NCBI RefSeq assembly: GCF_017643905.1
Contig: NZ_JAEPMO010000017.1
Location: 1-40,143, forward strand
DNA length: 40,143 nucleotides
Source of the DNA: Marivita sp.
Lineage (GTDB): Bacteria > Pseudomonadota > Alphaproteobacteria > Rhodobacterales > Rhodobacteraceae
Direction of reading: 5' to 3'
Part shown: positions 34,720-40,143 of the stretch, piece after piece
How positions within the stretch are numbered: the stretch's first letter is position 1
Layout of the letters: the number at the start of each line of letters is the position of its first letter
The notes under the pieces: model-generated
Told to the model about the DNA's origin: nothing
Seen by the model: the letters and a program-made list of their open reading frames with translations, nothing else
Database searches by the model: none
Translations under genes and position numbers: made by a program

Positions 34720-35922
34720 ATGACCGTTTTGAACAACCTCACAAGCCTGATCCGCCGAGGACGCGGCGCTGCGTCTGACACCGCACCCCGCGGAAAAGTT
34801 CTGAATATCGAAGCACTTGGCATGACCCCGAAATCCGACCGTCCCGTCCTGGTCACCAGCGAAGAGGAAGACGTCCACCACGCATTGTTCGAGGCCGGAC
34901 TCTATCTCGCCCGGCAGGACGCGTGGGCAACTCTGGGGGAACGCATTCGCGACGCCGATTCCAAACGCAGCCTTACGGCCGGCGGCGTGCCCGAGGCCGA
35001 GATTCTTGCCGAGGGAGCGCGTGCAGATGCCGTTACAGCAGCGACCCGCGCGGTCACTGCGGGCGATGAACTGGGCGCGGCATCCATCATGAACGAAATG
35101 CAGCTCGTCCTCGAGGAAACACCGCAGGATCACGGCGTTGCCTATGTCGTGGCGATGGCTCATGTCGACATCGGCTGGGCTTGGCGCGGCGAAGGATGGA
35201 GACAGGATATTCCCGCCGCGCACCGCGCCGCGTTTTTCCGCCATTTCCGCAGTGCTGCGGGCCTGATCGACCAATATGATGCGTTCGAGCTGGATTCGCC
35301 CATGCTGGCATCGGTCCGCTGCGCGCTGCTGACGGCCGAAACCCAACCCCGCACCCGCGCCAGCGACGATTACGAAGACCTGATCGACCTTGCGCCCAAC
35401 GTAGCCAAATACATGCGTGCACTTGGCAATCACATGCTCCCACGCTGGTTTGGCAGTTACGAACGGCTTGACCATGAGGCTCGTCGCACGATGGAGCGTA
35501 CGGCGGATGTCTGGGGCGCGGGCGGTTACACCTGGACCTATTTCGATGCGCTGACCGTAGATGATGAGGCGTTTGCGCTGCTGGATGCCGACCTGTTCTG
35601 CACCGGCATCCGGGACATTCTTGCCCGCCGCGCCGACCAGCACACGGTCAACACCTTTGCCGCCTACACCGGGACGGCACTGGAACCCGAGGGCGTCAAT
35701 CAGGACGCTCGGGCGCAGATCGCCGACTGTTTCGAATGGATCGTCGCCGACCACCTGCGCGAGGTGCATCCCCGCATCTGGTACGCCGCAAAGGGCGTCT
35801 GGGCCACCCGCCTTGAAGACCGGGACCGACTGGCCAAAGGGCGTCAGCGCGCCGCAGCGGCACTGGACCGCCATGCCAAAGGGCTGCCACCCGTCACCGC
35901 ACCCGGGCGTCCTCACGCCTGA
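34720..35922 (+). CDS. Hypothetical protein
   Basis: 400 residues, function not recognised. Rich in helices with alternating small and aromatic residues ([40 protein letters not shown]), consistent with an alpha-helical solenoid or TPR-like fold, but no clear repeat is visible. No signal peptide. AAAGG precedes the ATG. It lies 83 bases before gatB on the same strand, though with its own likely control. A partial 5' extension in frame to 34471 has no ribosome site and looks non-coding. Confidence 0.72.
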   Translation: MTVLNNLTSLIRRGRGAASDTAPRGKVLNIEALGMTPKSDRPVLVTSEEEDVHHALFEAGLYLARQDAWATLGERIRDADSKRSLTAGGVPEAEILAEGARADAVTAATRAVTAGDELGAASIMNEMQLVLEETPQDHGVAYVVAMAHVDIGWAWRGEGWRQDIPAAHRAAFFRHFRSAAGLIDQYDAFELDSPMLASVRCALLTAETQPRTRASDDYEDLIDLAPNVAKYMRALGNHMLPRWFGSYERLDHEARRTMERTADVWGAGGYTWTYFDALTVDDEAFALLDADLFCTGIRDILARRADQHTVNTFAAYTGTALEPEGVNQDARAQIADCFEWIVADHLREVHPRIWYAAKGVWATRLEDRDRLAKGRQRAAAALDRHAKGLPPVTAPGRPHA

Positions 35923-36005
35923 GGCCGGGAAACCCGGCACGGCCCCCTTGCCCCCTGCCCCCCTCTGGCGTATTCGAACGGGCGTTCCTGCCAAGAGGAT
36001 TTGCC

Positions 36006-37520
36006 ATGCTGGACCTGACCTTCGACGCCCCGAAACCCAAAGTGATTGCTGGCGCAAAGCATGACTGGGAACTGGTCATCGGGATGGAAGTGCACGCACA
36101 GATCGCCTCCAAGGCCAAGCTGTTCTCGGGCGCGTCGACCCAATTCGGGGCAGAGCCGAACTCGAACGTGGCCTTCGTGGACGCGGCCATGCCGGGGATG
36201 CTGCCGGTCATCAACGAGTTCTGTGTTGAGCAGGCGGTGCGCACCGGGTTGGGCCTCAAGGCCCAGATCAACCTCGTAAGTGCTTTTGATCGCAAGAATT
36301 ATTTCTACCCCGACCTGCCGCAGGGCTACCAGATCAGCCAGCTTTACCATCCCATCGTGGGCGAAGGCGAAGTGATCGTGGACATGGAACCGGGCATTGC
36401 GCGGCGGGTGCGGATCGAACGCATCCATATCGAGCAGGACGCGGGCAAGTCGATCCACGACATGGATCCGGCGATGTCTTTCGTGGATTTGAATCGCACC
36501 GGTGTGGCGCTGATGGAGATCGTCAGCCGTCCGGACATTCGCGGGCCAGAGGAAGCGGCGGCCTATGTGGTGAAGCTGCGGCAGATCCTGCGGTATCTGG
36601 GGACGTGTGACGGGAACATGCAGAACGGCAACCTGCGGGCGGACGTGAACGTGTCGGTCTGCCGTCCCGGCCAGTACGAGAAGTATCAGGAAACACAGGA
36701 TTTTTCCCATCTCGGGACGCGCTGCGAGATCAAGAACATGAACTCCATGCGGTTCATCCAGATGGCGATCGACTACGAGGCGCGGCGGCAGATCGGGATT
36801 TTGGAGGCCGGTGGGTCGATCGATCAGGAGACGCGGCTCTACGATCCGGATAAAAATGAAACAAGATCAATGCGTTCCAAGGAAGAGGCGCATGATTACC
36901 GGTATTTCCCCTGCCCGGATCTGCTGCCTCTGGAAATCGAACAGGCCTGGGTGGACGACATCGCGGCGTCCCTGCCCGAGCTGCCGGACGAGAAAAAATC
37001 CCGCTTTGTCAATGAGTTCGGCCTGTCCGAATACGACGCGGGCGTGTTGACGGCGGACACGGCGAACGCGGGGTACTTCGAAAACGTGGTCGCGGCGTGC
37101 GGGGATGGCAAGCTGGCGGCGAACTGGGTGATCAATGAGCTGTTCGGGCGGTTGAAGAAAGAGGATCACGACATCACGGAAAGCCCGGTGTCGCCTGCAC
37201 AACTGGCTGGAATCATTGCACTAATCAAGTCGGGCGACATCTCAGGCAAGATCGCGAAGGACCTCTTTGAGATCGTCTACACCGAAGGGGGCGACCCGGC
37301 GGAGATTGTTGACGCGCGGGGCATGAAGCAGGTCACGGACACGGGAGCCATTGAAAAAGCGGTGGACGAGATCATCGCGGCGAACCCGGCGCAGGTGGAA
37401 AAAGCCCAGCAAAATCCGAAGCTTGCGGGCTGGTTTGTGGGCCAGGTGATGAAAGCCACGGGCGGCAAGGCCAACCCGGCGGCGGTCAACCAGATCGTGA
37501 CGGCGAAGCTGGGGCTGTAA
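36006..37520 (+). CDS. gatB: Aspartyl/glutamyl-tRNA amidotransferase subunit B
   Basis: 504-residue GatB of the GatCAB complex, which converts misacylated Glu-tRNA(Gln) and Asp-tRNA(Asn) to the amide forms. The conserved segments are [56 protein letters not shown] and [15 protein letters not shown]. The C-terminal YqeY-like tail is present to the end ([16 protein letters not shown]). AGAGG is six bases upstream. gatA and gatC are not in this window. A strong terminator follows. Confidence 0.98.
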   Translation: MLDLTFDAPKPKVIAGAKHDWELVIGMEVHAQIASKAKLFSGASTQFGAEPNSNVAFVDAAMPGMLPVINEFCVEQAVRTGLGLKAQINLVSAFDRKNYFYPDLPQGYQISQLYHPIVGEGEVIVDMEPGIARRVRIERIHIEQDAGKSIHDMDPAMSFVDLNRTGVALMEIVSRPDIRGPEEAAAYVVKLRQILRYLGTCDGNMQNGNLRADVNVSVCRPGQYEKYQETQDFSHLGTRCEIKNMNSMRFIQMAIDYEARRQIGILEAGGSIDQETRLYDPDKNETRSMRSKEEAHDYRYFPCPDLLPLEIEQAWVDDIAASLPELPDEKKSRFVNEFGLSEYDAGVLTADTANAGYFENVVAACGDGKLAANWVINELFGRLKKEDHDITESPVSPAQLAGIIALIKSGDISGKIAKDLFEIVYTEGGDPAEIVDARGMKQVTDTGAIEKAVDEIIAANPAQVEKAQQNPKLAGWFVGQVMKATGGKANPAAVNQIVTAKLGL

Positions 37521-37542
37521 AGCGCCCATAAATTGGGCTTTT

Positions 37543-37677
37543 GTACGGTTCACGCGGTCGAACCGTACGGCCCAGAGAGGAAAAACGGGCCATTTCGGCC
37601 CGTTTTTGCGTTTTCGGGGGGTCTTGGGTGTGAACCGTACGGGAGGTGGGCGCGAAGCTTACGGTTGATCCGTACGG
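37543..37677. repeat. Cluster of CCGTACGG-type palindromes
   Basis: The 11-mer GTGAACCGTAC occurs at 37630-37640 and inverted at 37543-37553. AACCGTACGG occurs at 37561-37570 and 37633-37642, and CCGTACGG again at 37670-37677. 37543-37550 and 37561-37568 form an 8-bp inverted repeat. The cluster surrounds the gatB terminator and reaches the stop of the small gene. It may be binding sites or a degenerate repeat family; nothing here decides. Confidence 0.5.
37581..37607 (+). terminator. gatB terminator
   Basis: Perfect 11-bp stem AAAAACGGGCC/GGCCCGTTTTT with loop ATTTC, ending in five T residues, 61 bases after the gatB stop. The A run on the other side makes it functional in both directions, so it can also end the small minus-strand gene at 37678. 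Confidence 0.92.
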
Positions 37678-37857
37678 TCAGTGCCTTTGGGCGACCATCG
37701 TGCAGTAAAGCGCGGTCGCGATCTGCGCGACGGTCTCTTTTTCGATCACACCAAAGCACCCTGCCCCATAGGCAAGGGCCAGTCCGGCATAGGTCACGCG
37801 GTGGCACCAGATGGTGCAGAGGAGGGTCGTCAAAATCGTCTTCAGTTGGTTCAGCAT
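37678..37857 (-). CDS. Small putative membrane protein
   Basis: 59 residues. A basic-polar N-terminus (MLNQLKT) is followed by a hydrophobic, cysteine-containing stretch (ILTTLLCTIWC, then VTYAGLALAYGAGCFGVI) and a second moderately hydrophobic part near the end. GGAG lies eight bases before the ATG, supporting translation. No family recognised. It is divergent to the HTH-TPR gene (141 bases between starts), and its stop touches the CCGTACGG cluster. It could be a small membrane protein or a peptide precursor. It is included because the start site, size and composition all fit, but homologue support is needed. Confidence 0.5.
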   Translation of the reverse strand: MLNQLKTILTTLLCTIWCHRVTYAGLALAYGAGCFGVIEKETVAQIATALYCTMVAQRH

Positions 37858-37998
37858 TTTCGTCACTCCACGAAAGGTTGAACCGGGCCCGGTGTCGGCT
37901 ATGGTGCCGACAGGAACAGGATCGCAGAGGCAGCGATGAAAATCGGTGACTTCGGGTGGACCTTGGGTGGACAGGAAAGACGTAAAAAGTGACATCGA

Positions 37999-39717
37999 GT
38001 GACATCTGACCTGGTAGAATTCGGCAAAGCGGTGCGGCTGGCGCGCACGGCGAAAGGCATGACGCTGGAAATGCTGGCGCATGAGGCGTTGGGGAATCAG
38101 GACCGCAAAAGCTATGTCAGTGCGGTCGAAAAAGGCCGAAAACGGCTTTCCGCCCTCACCGTTCAGAAATTCGCAACCTTTTTGGAGTTGGATGATCCCG
38201 TCGTCGCGCGTCTTGTGACCGGGGCCGCCGACGAAGACGAACCGATCACGCAAGTCGAGGTGAATGCCGATGCGATTTCGAAAGAGCTGGAGGAGGTGCG
38301 CAAGACCCTGAAACTATCAGAGGCTCTGGCCGTGTCGCTGGCCTATGAATTTGCCGAAGGCAACCCGACCGACCTGACCAGCGCGTTGAACGAATTGCGC
38401 CGCGCGTTCGAGGTGGCGGCGAAACAGCCGACGACGGGCAATCTGGATGCCGATGTGAACGCGGTGCTCGAGGAAGTGCGGCGGCTGAATGCCGATGACC
38501 GGATGGAGGAGGCCAAAGAGGCGCTGCGGGAGGCGCTGGAGCGCAAGAAAGCGCAGCAGGAGCAGGTTGCGGCCGAGGTGTCGGCCCTGATCCGGTCGGG
38601 GATCGATCAGGCGGTTCTGATGCGCGATGTCGAGGAAGCGGCGCGGTTGGTGGTGGAGCAGGTCGAGACAGAAGTTCAGGCACCAGAAGATAGGTTTTAT
38701 GCAATCGACCGAGCATCCATCGATTGGCAGGAGCGCGGGCGTGATGGAAGGCTAGCTTTTGATCTTGAAGTCAGCATCGCCATCGCTCGCCATTTGTTGG
38801 AACGGTCGACTTCCGCCGAAAAACGCGGGAAAGCTTTTAATTCGCTGGCCACCGCCCTCGCCATCCTCGGGGAGCGCGAAATCGGGACCGCGCGGTTGGA
38901 AGAAGCGGTGGCCGCCTATCGCTCGGCCTTGGAGGAACACACGCGCGAGCAGGTGCCGCTGGACTGGGCAATGACGCAGAACAATCTGGGCAATGCGCTG
39001 CAAAACCTTGGGACGCGCGAAAGCGGGACGGCGCGATTGGAGGACGCGGTGACTGTCTTTCGCTCAGCATTGGAAGAATACACGCGGGAGCGGGTGCCGT
39101 TGGACTGGGCAATGACGCAGAACAATCTGGGAACTGCGCTAGCCACCCTCGGGGAGCGCGAAAGTGGGACAGCGCGGCTGGAGGAGGCGGTGACAGCCTT
39201 TCGCGCGGCGTTGGAGGTAAGAACACGGGAACGGGTGCCGCTGAACTGGGCCGCAACGCAGAACAATCTTGGCGCTGCACTACTAACCCTCGGAGAACGC
39301 GAAAGCGGGACCGAGCGGTTGGAGGAGGCAGCAACTGCCTTTCGAGCGGCGCAAAAGGAAATCACGCGGGGACGGCTGCCGCTGAACTGGGCCAAAAATC
39401 AGAGCAATCTGGGTAATGCGCTTCTAATGTTGGGTCAGCGCGACAGCGGGACCCAGCGGTTGGAGGAGGCAGTTGAGGCTTATCGCGCGGCATTAGAAGA
39501 ATTCACCCCAGAGCAGCTTTTACTTGATTGGGCCATGACGATTGGAAACCTGGCGGTGGCGTACGGTGCGATGTTCGAAAAGACGGGGGACCGGGCGCGG
39601 TTGGAGGAGGCGATTGCGTTGGTGCGGGCGGCGCGGGAGGTGTTCGATGAGGCCGGGGCGTCGTATTTCATCGAAAAGTCGGATTGGATTTTGGCGCGGT
39701 TGGAGGCGAAGCTTTGA
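37999..39717 (+). CDS. HTH (XRE) regulator with C-terminal TPR repeats
   Basis: 572 residues in three parts. An N-terminal Xre-type helix-turn-helix lies at about 7-60 (GKAVRLARTAKGMTLEMLAH, then SYVSAVEKGRKRLSALTVQK). A charged helical or coiled-coil linker follows (about 85-250; KEALREALERKKAQQEQVAA). At least five TPR-like units of exactly 47 residues start at residue 290 (LGEREIGTARLEEAV, then PLDWAMTQNNLGNAL). TPR solenoids bind proteins or peptides, so this looks like a DNA-binding regulator controlled by a bound partner. The GTG at 37999 is chosen since the HTH starts 10 codons later. The gene is divergent to the 59-residue protein. Target genes and ligand are unknown. Confidence 0.85.
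   Translation: MTSDLVEFGKAVRLARTAKGMTLEMLAHEALGNQDRKSYVSAVEKGRKRLSALTVQKFATFLELDDPVVARLVTGAADEDEPITQVEVNADAISKELEEVRKTLKLSEALAVSLAYEFAEGNPTDLTSALNELRRAFEVAAKQPTTGNLDADVNAVLEEVRRLNADDRMEEAKEALREALERKKAQQEQVAAEVSALIRSGIDQAVLMRDVEEAARLVVEQVETEVQAPEDRFYAIDRASIDWQERGRDGRLAFDLEVSIAIARHLLERSTSAEKRGKAFNSLATALAILGEREIGTARLEEAVAAYRSALEEHTREQVPLDWAMTQNNLGNALQNLGTRESGTARLEDAVTVFRSALEEYTRERVPLDWAMTQNNLGTALATLGERESGTARLEEAVTAFRAALEVRTRERVPLNWAATQNNLGAALLTLGERESGTERLEEAATAFRAAQKEITRGRLPLNWAKNQSNLGNALLMLGQRDSGTQRLEEAVEAYRAALEEFTPEQLLLDWAMTIGNLAVAYGAMFEKTGDRARLEEAIALVRAAREVFDEAGASYFIEKSDWILARLEAKL
38866..39570 (+). repeat. Five 141-bp tandem units in the TPR region
   Basis: Units start at 38866, 39007, 39148, 39289 and 39430, always exactly 141 bases apart (47 codons) with no insertions. 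Consensus at the protein level: LGxRExGTxRLEEAVxAYRxALEE, then TRERVPLDWAxTQNNLGxAL. Similarity is highest between neighbouring units 1-3 and falls in unit 5, suggesting growth by tandem duplication. Confidence 0.8.
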
Positions 39718-39757
39718 GGGTTGGGGCGTTTGGGTGCGTCTTTCGGGGCTTTGGGGT

Positions 39758-39858
39758 GCCGGGCTGATGCCCGGCCTACGGGGTTGGGCCGGGGTGGTGC
39801 GTGCGAGCACGCACCCTACGGGGGCTTTGGGGTGGTGTGTCAACAGGCGCCCTACGGG
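39758..39858. repeat. REP-like hairpins with CCTACGGG tails
   Basis: Unit 1: GCCGGG...CCCGGC hairpin (39758-39775) followed by CTACGGGG. Unit 2: GGTGCGTG-CGAG-CACGCACC (39796-39815) followed by CTACGGGGG. Unit 3: a degraded stretch (39834-39850) followed by CCTACGGG. They fill the gap after the HTH-TPR gene. This type of extragenic palindrome with a constant CTACGGG tail suggests a dispersed repeat family of the host genome. Confidence 0.6.
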
Positions 39859-39917
39859 CTGGTCTCTGGCGGCGGGCTTGGGTATGACAGCCGAGGGTCT
39901 GTGAAGAGGCGGTGCGC

Positions 39918-40143
39918 ATGTTCGAATACAAGGTGGTTCCGGCCCCGGTGAAGGGGGTCAAGGCCAAGGGGGTCAAGACGCCCGAGGCGCGGTTTGCGCT
40001 GGGGGTGGAGCAGGCGATCAACGACCTGGCGGCAGAGGGCTGGGAGTATCAGCGCTCGGACGTGCTGCCCTCGAGCGAGCGGGTGGGGCTGACCGGGTCG
40101 GAGACGCATTGGCGGACATTGATGGGGTTCCGGCGGGCTGTGG
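39918..40143 (+). CDS. DUF4177-like small protein (partial)
   Basis: The first 75 codons, with the 3' end cut by the window. It begins MFEYKVVPAPVKGVKAKGVK and continues with a helical part (ARFALGVEQAINDLAAEG), WEYQRSDVLP and THWRTLMGFRR. This order of an N-terminal strand EYKVV and GWEYQ fits DUF4177 proteins, a small fold common in Rhodobacteraceae whose function is unknown. ATG at 39918. No clear ribosome site is seen; the AAGAGG at 39904-39909 may serve. Confidence 0.75.
   Translation, partial: MFEYKVVPAPVKGVKAKGVKTPEARFALGVEQAINDLAAEGWEYQRSDVLPSSERVGLTGSETHWRTLMGFRRAV

Noticed and set aside
37550-38005. 151-codon minus-strand frame upstream and downstream of the small protein
   Set aside because: A different frame crossing the gatB terminator and repeats; the 59-codon frame with GGAG is better supported.

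Overview
The window looks like a chromosomal segment of a marine alphaproteobacterium of the Rhodobacteraceae, most likely the Roseobacter group. This is inferred from the high G+C coding sequence, Shine-Dalgarno-led operons with one-base or ATGA overlaps, dense ABC-type sugar uptake and catabolic operons, malate synthase G, and small lineage-typical proteins (DUF2256 and DUF4177 types). No organism-specific marker allows a closer call.

Region 1 (1-12.1 kb) is accessory catabolism. A broken ABC sugar-binding protein gene (in-frame stop, 3' end replaced by foreign-looking sequence) lies divergent to a LacI regulator with putative operators. A minus-strand group follows: ribbon-helix-helix protein, glyoxalase-like protein, Tat-exported small subunit, GMC dehydrogenase and class II aldolase. 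It faces a GntR/FCD regulator, and a 16-bp palindrome lies in the shared intergenic region. A plus-strand operon then encodes an alpha/beta hydrolase with an Asp nucleophile and a complete RbsBAC-type ABC importer, closed by a strong terminator.

Region 2 (12.1-24.2 kb) is two divergent operons that look like one sugar or polyol catabolic locus. The minus operon has a complete MalEFGK-type importer, a PfkB kinase and a HAD phosphatase. The plus operon has a homoserine-dehydrogenase-like oxidoreductase with a SAF domain, a TPP-dependent E1 alpha/beta pair, an acetoin-dehydrogenase-type E2 (lipoyl domain plus alpha/beta hydrolase fold) and a SorC regulator. The shared promoter region carries repeated TGAACA/TGTTCA half-sites. 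I know of no described pathway with exactly this enzyme set, so it is the main candidate for a new catabolic route.

Region 3 (24.3-37.6 kb) is mostly core: a two-gene operon of unknown function, tRNA-Arg(CCG), malate synthase G, DUF2256 plus a photolyase/cryptochrome, aminopeptidase N, a PlsC-like acyltransferase overlapping a convergent lytic-transglycosylase-like gene, a hypothetical protein and gatB.

Region 4 (37.5-40.1 kb) holds a cluster of CCGTACGG-type palindromes, a 59-residue putative membrane protein, a divergent HTH-TPR protein with exact 141-bp tandem repeat units, REP-like hairpins with CCTACGGG tails, and the start of a DUF4177-like gene cut by the window edge.
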